Assembly (NCBI GenBank): GCA_037576215.1
Contig: JBANDB010000007.1
Location: forward strand, 4,309,001 to 4,373,000
DNA from: Armillaria gallica
Lineage: Eukaryota > Basidiomycota > Agaricomycetes > Agaricales > Physalacriaceae
Length of the DNA: 64,000 nt
Direction: 5' to 3'
Each line of letters opens with the position of its first letter. Within the stretch, counting starts at the first letter, position 1. Positions 25,440-37,556 of the stretch are shown here, one piece after another. The notes under the pieces were generated by a model that was given only the letters and a program-made list of their open reading frames with translations, made no database searches and was not told where the DNA came from. The translations under genes were made by a program, and so were the position numbers.

Positions 25440-26225
25440 GACGCAACGACGACAAGCGCAATAATTTATCATGAGGCATACGGATAACAGCATAGCATAG
25501 ATACACCCAGGATCGCAGCGCCAAGCTCTGGTAGCATTGCACGAGTAGTCACCGAAATTTAGGCAGTGGTCGTCCTACGTATTGTGTAAGGGCATGGAAA
25601 CAAATGAGACGAGGTGAAAACCGAACTTGTGTCATGCTTTATTTAATGGCATTGGCCTTCTTTTCAGAAGCGCTTGACAATGAGAGCACTGAGAAATCGA
25701 TTAGCCAACGAGAGAACTGAAGTAGAGCCAGAATACTCACTCATACTCATGTTTCTGCTCCTTCTGATGCTCCAATTTTCTGCGCTTGACGGAGAGGAGG
25801 TGATGACGGCACTGGAGATGGGTGGGAATAACGAGACGCTGGATCTTGGGTGTCTTGGCGCAAAACTTCGCGTTCTCCTTCCTCCCGCTCATCACCTCTC
25901 GACGGATAACGTACTTGCGGACATGATACTCTTTTCGGACAAGGTGAACACGTTCGTTGCCCGTTCAGGAACGAGGCGCTTGGGGACATTCAGCCAGGGA
26001 TTTCTGATTTCGCATCAGTACAAGTTAGAAAGGTGAAGGGAAAAGTGCACACACCAGCCTCTGCCTGCGTCATGACGACCAAACTCAACAGGGCCCACTA
26101 TGCGTTTCACTTCTTCCAACCCGTCCGGAGAGTGGCCGCGCAGACAATAGACGGAGGACCCTGCTTGTCGTTTCCTCCAGTAAGACGTGAGACGTATTCC
26201 TTGAGCTCGTCAGAAACGCTTCGAC
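25440..26225 (-). pseudogene. RPS6 segmental pseudogene
   Basis: This matches the RPS6 gene at 52,985-53,850, including 3' flank, introns and exons, so it arose by DNA duplication rather than retroposition. The conserved part on the minus strand reads RKYVIRREV and [12 protein letters not shown]. The segment corresponding to [20 protein letters not shown] is replaced by unrelated, stop-containing sequence, and a piece upstream of exon 3 is deleted. The 5' exon and promoter are absent, with similarity ending near 26,222 in the CTTGAGCTCGTCAG word. It lies 1.1 kb after NLR copy 1, while the intact RPS6 lies 0.45 kb after NLR copy 3. Confidence 0.85.
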
Positions 26226-26264
26226 TCAGGGAATTGTGGTGTGACATATTGGTGTGACATATAG

Positions 26265-26740
26265 ACATGCATCATTTTCTAATGAGCGGTTCAACCACTG
26301 GGTATCAGAAAATACGCAGAGAAAGAAGTTGATGGTTCACGGGAGAGGTGCGGACCGGATAAACCCGGGCTTCCGTCTTTTGCTTTTGCTTTCTATTTCC
26401 TCAACATTACATGAACCCCGTCAATACCGTCCAAGTATTGTCAGGAGAAAATGTATTTTTTGAGCAAAGAGCGAGGTTCTTTCCTTCGTTCTGCCAATGA
26501 TGGCGCGACTAGAGGCAATCTTGTGCGAACGTGTTTATAATAGACCTGTGAGCGCGCATGCAGCCTCCTTTTCCGGCTCTGTACGAGTCAAAGACCCGTA
26601 TATAGTGCTTTCAGACTTGGTCATTGGTCGTTGATGTCTGGCTACTTCGTGGTGATGCACCATCGTCTTTGAAAATCTTGACAACTTGAAGAACTCAATC
26701 TTGTCGGTGCTGCTCCATTTCAGCATTGGTCGAGGTTTTT
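26265..26740. repeat. repeat module D, copy 2 (partial)
   Basis: Partial D copy with 'aatgagcggttcaaccact' and 'gcggaccggataaacccggg', followed by a TTGATGTCTGGC...GTGATGCACC stretch that matches other copies. It begins directly at the RPS6 pseudogene edge. Confidence 0.6.
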
Positions 26741-26889
26741 GCTGAAATTCGAAAGTTTACCCTTCGCAGACTAGGGACGACAACAACGATCTACACAGGT
26801 CCAAGGATAGTTTTCGTTACGGGATGGACATGGTACCAGTAACGTGCTGCTCTGCGTGTACAGAACACTTCGACAGAAGGGATTTGCTA

Positions 26890-28160
26890 CAGAGATATAG
26901 GCATTCTTGAATTGAAAATGAGCGGCCGGACCTCTGAGTATCAGAAAATGCGCTTAGAAAGAAGTTGGCCAGTGGTGGTTCATGGGAGATGCAGGTCGGC
27001 GTGCGGACCGGATAAACCCCGGCTGTCTTGCCTTTTGCTTTCACCGACCACCATATCCATTTCCTCAGCCTCTCTCATCGTACGATAGATCAACACTATG
27101 ATCCCCTGCTGTACTGCTACATTGTATCAACCTCGTCTAGTGCTGTCCGAGAACCCTCAGGAGAAGAACCGGCACACAATCAACTTATTGTTCGAACGAG
27201 CACGTGGTTCTTTCCGTTCGACACCGTACGAAGCTCAGGACAATATTGTGCGAACGCCGTCGTTCTAGTAACTATGCTGTGCTCTTAACGTGTTTATAGC
27301 TGCCCCTGTAGAGACAATACCCCCATCTCGCCATACCTTCACACCTGGTTGGCAGTCTTCGTTGATGTCCGGAGACTTGATAGTATTCGATGTGCCTGCC
27401 TACGTGTTATTGGAAATCGTGACAATTGCAAGAACTCAAGCCTGCCGGTGCTCGCAGCAGCTTAACGCTTACCCGGTTTAGTTCATGCTGACGACTCCGA
27501 AAGAAGTTTACGATCTTGTCGAAAAACCTACATTCCGCTCTTGTTTCTCAGACCAGTGGCGGTATACAACTCTCGGCTCGCTAGCTAGGACTGTCCTCGT
27601 CACAGGGTCGTTGAGACCAACAGTGTCATGCCTTGCGCTTCATGCGACTTCCACAACTCCGCATTTCTTCATTTTATTTGTCGGTTAGGAGGCGTTTCTC
27701 GCTTTTACTCTTCATCGATGTCCTTGCCAAAATGTCCGCGGAATGGATTATAAAGTGACCCTCATTGCCGATCTCTTTGCTTCGACCGCGTCCAGCCTTT
27801 TCTTTTAAATTTGTTGGCTAAGGGCAGGAGAAGATTATGCAGCTGCGAGACTTGGGTGGGATAGCGATACGGAAAAGGTGAGTACAGTTCACTACAACCG
27901 CGTTTGACGCCTAATATCTGACAATTGATCAAGATCCCGACAACATCTTAATGCCATCCTTAACATGATGATAATACATCTCTCTTCAGGTATGTAGCGT
28001 TCAGTCTGTCCTCAAAATATGCGAGATGGAAACTGAAAATTTCTTCGCAGCACGGCGGCACAGTATCGTGTTTCATCTTCATAACACCTTGTCCGTATAC
28101 TAGTAATCGAACATCCGAAGAATTCCAAGTCCTTTCTTATAATCGTTCTGTTTACATGGA
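26890..28160. repeat. repeat module D, copy 3
   Basis: A fuller D copy. It contains 'gaaaatgagcggccggacctc', 'gcggaccggataaacc', TGCCTACGTGTTATTGGAAAT, and the AAGGTGAGTACAGTTCACTAC word near 27,877 with its conserved downstream stretch. Protein-like fragments such as PAYVLLEIVTIAR appear here and in copy 4, but frames are broken. Confidence 0.65.
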
Positions 28161-28309
28161 CCCGGCAGTTCCTTATTGGGACCTTGTGTCGGTACCACAC
28201 CAACGCCACAAAACCGATTCCCTTGATCGGCGTCTGTCTCGGTCACACGATATTAAATTCGAGTGATCAGTCGCCATCAGAGTTCATGGCCCTCCTTCAA
28301 TGAATGATA

Positions 28310-29985
28310 TCACAGCCGAACTATGATGCATGTAAAGACGCCGTCGAAGAAGAAAGGGCGGGCCGTAAATTGAGGCTGATACAACGGAAGCCCGCTGTTC
28401 CGAAGCAGAGTGTCCAGGATCTGAACGGGGAACACTGAATTAGAAAAATAGGATAGAGTGAGCTAGCTGGATGCGAAACGAAGAGAGGAAACCTACTCAT
28501 TCAAGTTACATAGCAATACCTCTCGAGAAAAATAAACATATGGGACTCGAGCCAATTCTGCCTAAGGCGAGAATTGGTGTATTGACGCCGAAGGGATACA
28601 AGGAATAACTAGACTTGAAAAGGGGACGTCGAGCCGGAGATTAGAACGAAAGAAAGAATTTGCCCTAGATAAAAACAATGCGCAACACACACCCTCCCTT
28701 CATAGGGAGGGCGCGCGCTGCGGTCCCTCTTGCTGGGACTCGAACCCAGCTCGTGAAGCGAATGACACGCGTCGCCGATATGCCAATAGAGAGCTGACAG
28801 GATGAGGCTTCGCTGGTAAGATGCCGTCGTTTACGTGAATGAGCAAGCTCATGGACGCTGTGCCCCGTGTCCAGGGTGTGCAATCGAGTCGATGCAGAAG
28901 AGTGATGGAGAATGGAAAGATGGATAGAAATAATCATTAAAAAGATATCTGTAACGGTTGCTCGTTTCAACAGTGCAGAGAATCTCCGCAGAGTCTTTGG
29001 ATATGGCGATGTTGGACGTTATCCGGGGATGTCGTCGATGCCAATTGGCAGTCTTGCACGGCCAAGTGGAGACAGGGACGGAGAGCGATGTGACTTCGCG
29101 AAGCATGTCCAGAAGACTCGAGGGTGCACGGATGTACGGTTTCGCATGAGAGTCGTATGTCTGTGAGGGAACGCGGCGACAAGGAAGAATGACGATCTGT
29201 GACGTCGGAAGCTTGGTGGAACTCTTATGGAACCCGATACGGGCTGGTTCCATGAGCCGTTCTCGGGCTGTCGCTGGGCTTGAGGACCTCGACAAGGTGG
29301 GATCTGACGGTGACGAGAGCGGAATCGAGTTTGTTGTTGTCCATGAAACGGGCGGCGGGGTGGATGAAAAGAAAGAGCGGCAATGTCATGACAATACAGG
29401 TCGGAGTAGGCGCCTGTTCTTTTGTCCCCTGCACACCAGTCACCGGTCACCGCTGGTGGGACCAACTGCGATGTTTCTTTCAGCACCGAGTCTGGCTCCT
29501 CCTCCTCCCCGCCCGTCAAGTATTGCATGCGGATTCATGGGTAGATAGCAAGTTTGAGGAGATTTGGGGCAAGATCGTGGTTGTTTGTGGAAGGGAGATA
29601 GTCACTAACCACGGATGTATAGTTGCCACTAAAATGTCAGTGATCTCTCAGATGGCCTGTGCGAGAAGCTAGTCGATGTGACTATCTGAGATCGCAGGAA
29701 ATCGAGTCTGCATCCACGCGTCAATCAAACGAGGATAAAACGATGACACGCACGGTGCAAAGTTGGATTGTTTGAGATATTGCTTGAGCGACCACGGAGA
29801 AAGGGCGGACGTCTAAGCCGCGAATATCAATAGCGCAGAGTAATAGAAGTGTTGAGACGGCTGAGTAGTGGGAAACGTCGCTAGTGGTGGTTGTAGGTAC
29901 GCGGTGCCGGTGATCGGTCCGAAGTCCGAAAGTCTCGAATGTCGACCGCGGGAACGGCGCTACATATCTCACCACCCTGTAGGCG
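28310..29985. repeat. repeat module A, copy 3
   Basis: Third A copy, matching 13,765-15,560 from the 'gtaaagacgccgtcgaaga' word to the 'caatcaaacgaggataaaa' and CGGTCCGAAGTCCGAAAGTC words. It is interrupted or bounded by the hAT-like MITE at 29,994. No intact gene. Confidence 0.65.
28679..28796 (-). repeat. tRNA-like (SINE-like) unit 6
   Basis: The best-preserved unit, minus strand. It has CTCTCTATTGGCATATCGGC with an A-box-like TGGCATATCGG, a perfect T arm CTGGG/TTCGAGT/CCCAG, a closing AAGAGGGA, and then the hairpin GCGCGCCCTCCC ... GGGAGGGTGTGTGTTGCGC. Confidence 0.55.
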
Positions 29986-29993
29986 CCTCTTAG

Positions 29994-30337
29994 CAGTGTT
30001 GGACGGGCAGTGACCCAAAGCGGAAAGTCGCGGTAGTGCCCGTGTGACTAGTCGCTGACTAGTCGCTAAGTCGTTTTCTGCCCCGACTTTCAGGGCACGA
30101 CCAAGTATTACAAAGCGTCTGATGTTCTCACGCAGTGAGGCGCTTTTTGAACATCAAACCACCTCTTAACGTGAGGTATGACGACGCTGGGGCCGAGACC
30201 AGAATCGGAGTCTCGTACCGAGCCTTTGGTGTCATGCAAAGGCCGTGGGAAGAGGTCGAGGCATAAATCGCCCTGCCTTTGGTTGACTAACGACTTGGCC
30301 CTGACTTTGCGACTAGTCGCTGACCGGCACATCACTG
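29994..30337. mobile_element. 344-bp hAT-type MITE
   Basis: The element starts CAGTGTTGGACGGG and ends CGGCACATCACTG. It has imperfect terminal inverted repeats with CAGTG/CACTG ends and is flanked by a perfect 8-bp direct repeat CCTCTTAG (29,986-29,993 and 30,338-30,345). An 8-bp target-site duplication with CAGTG-like ends is typical of hAT transposons. It contains CGACTAGTCGC repeats near each end and no transposase. A shorter relative lies in the opposite orientation at 63,391-63,611. Confidence 0.85.
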
Positions 30338-30349
30338 CCTCTTAGTATG

Positions 30350-31970
30350 CTACTCGTTCAAACGTTCACGCGCATTCACGGCTGCAACATTGTCCGCAGG
30401 CGCTTTTATGCTGCCGATGCTATCTAGCGCTCTTTCTATGCTATCAACTCAGCCCAGCGGACCCTTATCGATGCTCGTTGCGACTCGGACTCTAGCCATT
30501 GCATCAACAAAAGTTCTTCGGCTCTTGGACTACAATTTTTAATATAGACCAGGATGGTAGACAATGGCTCAGAACTTCTATGAGCATCTCATCCCTCGTG
30601 AGTGCGTCGTTGGTCTACTAGCATATTTTCATTGACTCAGCTCGTCTTAGAGTCCCTCCTCCCGTCAGCCTTCGTCTCCGTGTTCTTATCAGATCTATGA
30701 TATCTGATGGTGTCCGCCCGTCTGCTTGATCCCGGAAGTCGTCGTTTTCCATGCGCAAGGAAGATTGGGCTCCATGAGATTTGGGATTGTGGAAGGTGTG
30801 CTCTCTTTTGAAATACACCGCATTTTCTCACCAACTAAGCCGTGCCGTTCGGGATGCCTAGCTCATACATGTCATGAAGTACTTCAAGAATCGACATCGA
30901 CCTAGCGTATTACGCAGGCCATTCGCACCCGGTTGGTATGCAGGACAGATGGCCATCGAGTGGATCCGGGGTGCGTCAATTCTCCCTTTTCGGACGTTTT
31001 CATTTGAAACTTTTCCATGTTAGTAGACTCGTATTCATCCCTTCCCTTCATCGACAACCCATCGCGAAGTAGAACTCACCTTGCCACCGGACGCTACCGT
31101 CGACCTGCAAAGAACGACCCATGAAGACATTCATTTTACAGGACGGCGGCTACCCGCTCACCTTGTTGGATGACGGCCTCTCAAATACGCGCCATTCCTG
31201 ATGCGCAACTCCAGAGGCAACACTAGCGTCGCAAGTACAGAGAAAAGGCGACACACGCCCCGTGTATGCCAATCCTGCGCCACATATTCGAGTGATTCTC
31301 CTGCAAACTCTGCACGAATTTGGTCCTTGCGAACATGCGTAGCAATCTTGTTGCTTTGCAGACGTTATTTGCAAGCGGGAGAGTAGGGTCGATACTCTGC
31401 ATAATCAAGTGTTGTCGGTACAAAGTCCTCTCGAGTGCGTACCCTACTCTCTAAAAAATGTCTTCTGTTTGATTGGCAGATTTAGGCTCACGAACAAGTC
31501 TTCTACGTGCCGCTACGGACACAGACGACGCTTTCAGTCCAGACGGGGCTTTAATCTTTGAGGAAAAATTCTGCCGGTTAGCCTCAGTACAATCTACCAT
31601 TACTTGGTTATTCACTGACAGCCCGTTAGGGTTTCCACAAAGTTCACCGACATCAGCGATGCCCTTAATTGGGACGAATCGCTCTGAGACTGCAGCGCCA
31701 GACAGTGTGAAGCCTCCAGCAAGTTGCCGCTACACCTCGTTGCCGACCTTGAGGCTGCGGCGCCAAGTCTTTAAGCTCGCAGAAGTTCGCTCCTGAAGCA
31801 TGCAAGCTCTCAAAGACTCTGCTCCCCAACCATTGCTTACTGATATCGTGCAACCAAGTTTTGCGGTGTTTTTCCGTCGGCTGCTAAAACACCAGAAGGC
31901 GAATCCTAGATGTTCGGGATGGCGACTTGCACCGATGGATCTTCCTCGATGATCCAAATCACAACGACGT
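30350..31970. repeat. repeat module B, copy 2, with effector-like relic
   Basis: This matches 15,575-16,755 over most of its length, e.g. 'cttgcgaacatgcgtagcaa' and 'caagcgggagagt', and 'ccagaaggcgaatcctagatg' near the end. 31,070-31,200 resembles the 5' region of the effector-like gene ('ttgccaccggacgctacc'). No intact frame. Confidence 0.6.
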
Positions 31971-31979
31971 CTCCATTAC

Positions 31980-32560
31980 AGTCATCCCTGTTCTCTCTAC
32001 ATCCCAAATTTCTCCAACGCTGTGATAATCTCCCTTGCCGCGTCTCTTTTCAACATTAGTTTCACGTCGCTTCACATCTTGCGAGCTCGAGGGACCTTTC
32101 CGCCGTTGTCTACTTGTTCAAGTGACAACACTTCTCCGCCCTCTCCTTACCTCGCAACTCCGCTTCAAAGTCATCACCACATGGAGTCTTACAGAGCTGC
32201 GTCAGCTTTGACTGACGGGGCTGTCATATTGTCTCCAGTCTTAGCGACCAATCCAAATCACGATACTTAGGGTCGGATCGATTTTCTCTTGGCGTGGGGC
32301 ATCGAGCTTTCAAGGGACGGGAACCGTTTGGATGGCAGTCGTAATCCGCGACTCGAAAGCTACACGCGATAGCTTGACTCTCGAGGAAGGAGATATCTTT
32401 GGACTATCGGGTGACGTCACCGGTACACTTACATCTATTTGATTCTCGTTTGCAAAGAGGGCTGGATCCCGATTCCTCTGACTTGGGACTGATGTAAGCG
32501 CTTCCACGGTACGCTGAACAAGTCACCCGCAGCAGTGGGTTCTAAGTATCTATATCACCG
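31980..32560 (+). pseudogene. Crinkler-like effector relic, copy 2
   Basis: The frames contain YRAASALTDG, VLATNPNHD, a stop, then GRIDFLLAWGIELSRDGNRL, matching 18,720-18,900 of copy 1. Part of the N-terminal region is missing, the KKWG residues are shortened by deletion, and stops interrupt the frame. It is clearly non-functional. Confidence 0.55.
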
Positions 32561-32789
32561 GTCAAGAGTTGTCCATTGTTGGTCGGCGCACTGCGGAGAG
32601 TCGAATCGGCCATTGGATATCCAGGAAGGCAGTAGAAATTTTCACTGTGCTTGAAGCTGAGAGAGGGGAGAATGAAGTCAGAAAGGGAGTACATAGATTC
32701 TGCGATAGACGTAACACCAGCGGCATAACATGCTGCTCTCCGTGTACAGAACGCCTCAATGGAAATAATTGAGTTCGCTACAGGTATAT

Positions 32790-34090
32790 AGACATCCTTG
32801 AATTGAAATGATCAGTCGGACCTCTGAGTATCAGAAAATATGCACAGAAAGAAGTTGGTTCATGGTATCGGTACCGGCACAAGGTCCCAACATGGAGAGG
32901 CGAGTCGGGCATGCGGACCGGATAAATCTGGGCTTCTTTGCCTTTCGCTTTCACTGGCATTCCAGCAACACCAACACTATTTCCTCGGCCACTTTCATCG
33001 TACGACGGGTCGGCACCATCAGCCTCTGCTATACCGCTACATTGAATCTCGTTTTCTATACTGTCTAAAGACTTGCAGAAGAAATACCGACACACGTTCA
33101 AATTATCGTCCGAGTGAGTGGGAGGTTCCGTTCTGCACCGTACGAGGCTCGAGGTAATCTTGTACGAAGACCGCTACTTTTATAACGATATTCTACTCTT
33201 CCTTTGGAGGCAAAATCCTATCTCGCCATACCATCTGTCCTTAAAGCCTCTTTAGTCGTCGTTGTTCAGGAACCTGATGGTGACGCGCCTGCCTACGCGT
33301 TATTGGAAATCTTGACAATTGCGGGAACTCGAGCTCACCGGTACTCGTGTTCCATTCTAACGAGCGCATCGCTCGCCCGGTATATCGAGGGGCTCATGTT
33401 GTTTGAATGGACAACTTCAAAGAAGTTCCTGATGTTTTGGAAAAACTTTTCATTCTGCTTTCGACCGGGGGCGGTATACAAATACTGGCATTCTGGGACT
33501 GTCCTCGTCACAGAGTCGTTGGGATGGACTAATGTTTCATTGTCATGCCTTGCGCTTCAGACGGCTTCCACAAAGCTGCGTTTCTCGCATCCCGGTTTCT
33601 TTCTTTTACTCTTTATCAATGACCTTGCCAAGATGTTCGTGAAATGGTTATAAAGCGACCCTTGTCGCCGAGGAGTCGACTCCTCCCTTTGCTTAGACCA
33701 CGTTCGACGTTTTCTTCTAAGTTTGTTGGCGAAGGGCAACAGAAATTTATGCAGCTGCGAGTCGTGGGTTGGATAGTGATACGGTCAAGGTGAGTATAGT
33801 TCGCCACGACCACATTTGATACTTAACGTCTAACGATTGATCAAAGATTCCGAAGATATATTGATACCATCCTCAACATGATGATAGTACCTCCTTCTTC
33901 ATGCACGTAGCATTTACTCTGTCCTCACAATATGCGAGACGGATACTGAGATTTTCTTCGCAAAGATGACCAATTTCCTCTGAGCACGGCGGCATAGTAT
34001 AGCCTTCCGTCTTCATAACCACCTGTCCGCATAGTAATTGAACATCCGAAGGATTCCTTTCTTATAATCGTTCTGTTTACACCACAAAAC
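32790..34090. repeat. repeat module D, copy 4
   Basis: A full D copy, with 'ggacctctgagtatcagaaaat', 'gcggaccggataaatctggg', CGCGTTATTGGAAATCTTGACAATTG, and the AAGGTGAGTATAGTTCG word near 33,790. A 149-codon plus-strand frame at 33,204-33,653 is the longest in any D copy but was not recognised. Confidence 0.65.
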
Positions 34091-34139
34091 CGAATCACTT
34101 GTTCGGCGTCTGTCTCATTTTGAGCGGCAACACAATATC

Positions 34140-34813
34140 AAGTTCTTTTGGTGGGTTATTAAGCTAGATTACTCGGCATCTGTGGCTTGCTCAGGGTACT
34201 AAAAAAACACGATAACAATAGGCGGTTGTGTGTTAACCGAACATGGCAAAATGTGAGAAGAGTCGATCCCCCGATAGCTGTCCATTGATTGACGCCTAAG
34301 AACGCCCTCTCAGCCCTATACATGGGGTCCCTCGGCACCTCCCTGATTTGACCTTGCTTGTGACCTTTTCGAATGGACACCAGGTGTGCAATCTTAGTTG
34401 ATATCTAAATTTGTGCTAATTGTCAGTTGCGATTCCATAGACTTGCGGGCACCTTCACGTAATACCACCGAATTGCTCACGGAAAAATAGAAACGCTGCC
34501 CTTAACAGCAGCCCACCGGGGGTAGCTGGTTTCAGGTCATGACTATGCGGTATTCTTTTTCTCGGCAGTGCATACAGCATCTTCTCGTCGAAGTCGATGT
34601 CATGATGCTGTAAGTCACGTATCCACTGCGTGGTGTATACGTGTACAGCACCTTCTCTTTCATCGTCGAGCATTGGGATGGACAAACGGTGAGCCCCTTC
34701 ATTACGGTTTCTGGAATCGCTTGTGCTCACAAAATGGTAGATATCGGATCAAAGGTACAGTCTCTTCTACCTTCGCATTTACAGTCTTTTCGCTAAGCGC
34801 TCCTGTTGACTAG
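34140..34813. repeat. NLR upstream module E, copy 2
   Basis: 5' flank of NLR copy 2, matching 19,250-19,975 and 46,490-48,273. It includes the ATGGACAAACGGTGAGCC word near 34,678 and the 'gctaagcgctc...tgactagctatagaactactcaatata' segment just before the first coding exon. Confidence 0.55.
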
Positions 34814-36977
34814 CTATAGAACTACTCAATATAACTCCGATGCCGGACAAACGTTTCTACCAGCTTAAGCTCGTTGCAGGACGCGCAGAGCCCAAGGAGA
34901 CAGGTATATTCGGAGTGAAGAAGAAAGTGCTAGGAGGGGCTCCGATACCCAAATGGACGGTAGATCTTGATCTGTAAGGGCGCCAACATATCACTTGGGT
35001 CCTAGCTCATTGCATATCCAGGAGTAACAGCAATGAATCCGAGAGTCTTCGGGTGTACGTTTTCTGCCTTCGGGACAAGAGAGATCCTCAACGCCTCGGT
35101 GTTTGTGAAACATCGATCCGGGATATTTTGACCAATGAAACGGACAGTGAGTATCTGTAATCTGTACTGTCAGTTTTCTATCAGTATCTAAAAGAATCCT
35201 GCCAGTTATTGTCTTGCCCATCAGTGGCAACTCTCCCCGTCCCAACGTCTCTTTGAAGATCTTCAGGGAAGGTCTCTCCGACTATTCTCCAATCACCCAA
35301 TCGGCAAGTGAAGGCCAAGACATGTCGGCCGCACCCCAGGGCGGTCCATCGAATACTGCAGATCCGGAAAGTCAGGATACCTTAGACTTGTCGGGTCTGC
35401 AACCCGAGGAAACCTCTGCGATGTCGGTGGAAGATTGTTATGCAACTGCGGAGGACGTCGTTGGGGAAACCGTCGAGCCTAATGAACCCTCAGAATGGAT
35501 GTCCAGATTGGCCGATGGTATGGGTATTGTGAAGAGCGTGATTGATGTATTCAAGAACGTGAGCACGTTCCTTGCGATCAATTTCTAGGTTCCGATTGAA
35601 CATTGCCAGGTACACCCCGCTGCCTCAATAGCATTGTTTATCATTTCCCCTTGCGTTGATGTAAATACTAGCCTTATCGGAAGCAGGACGATCAGCTGAC
35701 CATGCATTTTCGGATAGATATTGAAACAGTGGACAGAACGGGATAACACTATACTCCGACTGTACGGAGCTATGATCAAGACCTATAAGGAGGCGAGGAA
35801 CTACCGGCAGCTGTGGCAGGAAAAGTGGTTGCAACCGATCTATAAATCGTTGTTCCAGACCACGACCGAGTGCGGGATATTCATCAAGAGATATACAAAC
35901 AAAAAACGCCTCAGTATGTCCATCGTTCATTTCAAAACAGTGATATCTAACACCTATTTCAGAGCGCTTACTTTTACGGAACGTGACACAGAAAGCAGAA
36001 GAACTCATTCAAAAGTTTGCGCATTTGCACAACCAGTTGGCATCGGGTGTAGCACAGGACATGCTTGTCGCAACATTGGATGTCAGAGCCAATGTTGATA
36101 CACTTGGTATGTCTCTTTGCATCGATCAAAAACGTGCTCTAAGCCCAATCTGAGTAGCTATGAGGGAATTGCTTCGGCCACTAGGGCACAGACAGGAGCT
36201 TGGTCCCAAATCGACGTGTATGCCCGGTACACGCGAGGAAACCACCAAGCACTTGTTGGCATGGATTATCGACAGCAACGACAGCGTCCTTTGGTGTAGT
36301 GGTCTGGCGGGGATGGGCAAAAGCTCCGTTGTCGGCACTCTCCATAAACTTCTCTCCTTTGAGATTAGCGACCGTAGTCGCCTTGCTGCTTTCATTCGTT
36401 ATGACAGAACCTCGCACCGGGATTCGTCAGGACTCATCACGTCTATTGCCTACTCTTTGGGCATGTTCAATCATTGCATAGGCGATGTCATCGGTAAAGC
36501 TTTGGATGAATCTCCTGCTGCAGTCAATTTGCCATCATGCGAATCACGTACCCAGTTTCGACTCCTCGTGCAGGATCCGTTGGAAAAAAATCAAGAATTA
36601 CAGGACGAAGGGCCTCTGGTTGTTATCGTTGACGGTCTTGATGAAAGTGATGTGTCGACAGAGTTGTTGGAAGTACTTGCGGATGGATTTGGGCCGAAAC
36701 TACCTTTCATGCGGCTCATTGTCTCCAGTCGACCCGAAGAAAAGATTTCTCGTGTTTTCAATAAACACCGGCATGGATTCCATCACTTTCCTTTGGATAC
36801 GTCCACACATGAAGTGAAACGTGACATACGGCACTTCATCCAGGAAATGTTTGCCAGCATCGAAGACGAGAGCGTCTGGGGCACATACAGTAAGGAAGAT
36901 GTTATCACTTGGCTGGCTGAGCGAGCGAGCGGGCTGTTCATATGGGCAGCTACCGTCTGTTTGTTCCTGTGCAATTA
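34814..36977 (+). pseudogene. NACHT-domain NLR, copy 2, truncated
   Basis: Exons parallel those of copy 3: 34,814-34,973, 35,022-35,146, 35,206-35,558, 35,610-35,660, 35,718-35,913, 35,963-36,105 and 36,158 onward. This copy alone has an ATG (34,840) at the site that reads ACG in copy 3 and TTG in copy 1. The C2-like start, helical linker and NACHT motifs are present (Walker A GLAGMGKSS, Walker B VVIVDGLDES, SSRPEEKISR). NLR similarity stops at the CNY codons around 36,977. From there the open frame continues to 37,176 through D-repeat sequence, adding an unrelated tail. The winged-helix and propeller parts are lost, so any product would be a NACHT-only protein. Confidence 0.8.
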
Positions 36978-37556
36978 TCAGCCTTGCGCTGCATGGGTCA
37001 TCCACAAATCTGCGTTTCTTCATTTTATCTGCTGGTTAGGGATGCGTTTTCTTGCCTTCACCCTTCATCGATATCATCGCCAAGATGTCCGTGGAATGGG
37101 TTATGAAGTGACCCTCGTTGCCGAAGAGTCGACTCCACTCTTTCCTTCGACCGCGTCCAACATTTCCTTTTTTTAAAACTCGTGGGCTAAGATGGGAAAA
37201 TTTGATGCGGTTGCGAAACTTGGGTGGGATACCGATACCGTAAAGGTGAGTACAGTTCACTACGACCGCGTTCGACGCCTAATATCTAACAATCGATCAA
37301 GATTCCGACAATATCTTAATGCCATCCTGAACATGATGCTAATACCTCTCTTCTTTTTTGAATGAGGTATGCCGCATTTACACTGTCCTCAACATACGCG
37401 AGATGGATACTGAGATTTTTTTTCGCAGAGATGAGTACGACCAACTTCCTCTGAACACGACGGCATAATATCGCATGTCGTCTTCATAACGCCTTGTCTG
37501 CATAATCATCGGGCACCCGAAGAATTCCTTTCTTACTTTCGTTCTGTTTACACCGC
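36978..37556. repeat. repeat module D, copy 5 (3' part)
   Basis: The 3' half of module D, joined directly to the broken NLR and ending at the truncated UbiA gene. It carries AAGGTGAGTACAGTTCACTAC near 37,244 and the 'attcctttcttac...cgttctgtttacacc' end. Its left edge marks the NLR breakpoint and its right edge the UbiA breakpoint. Confidence 0.65.
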
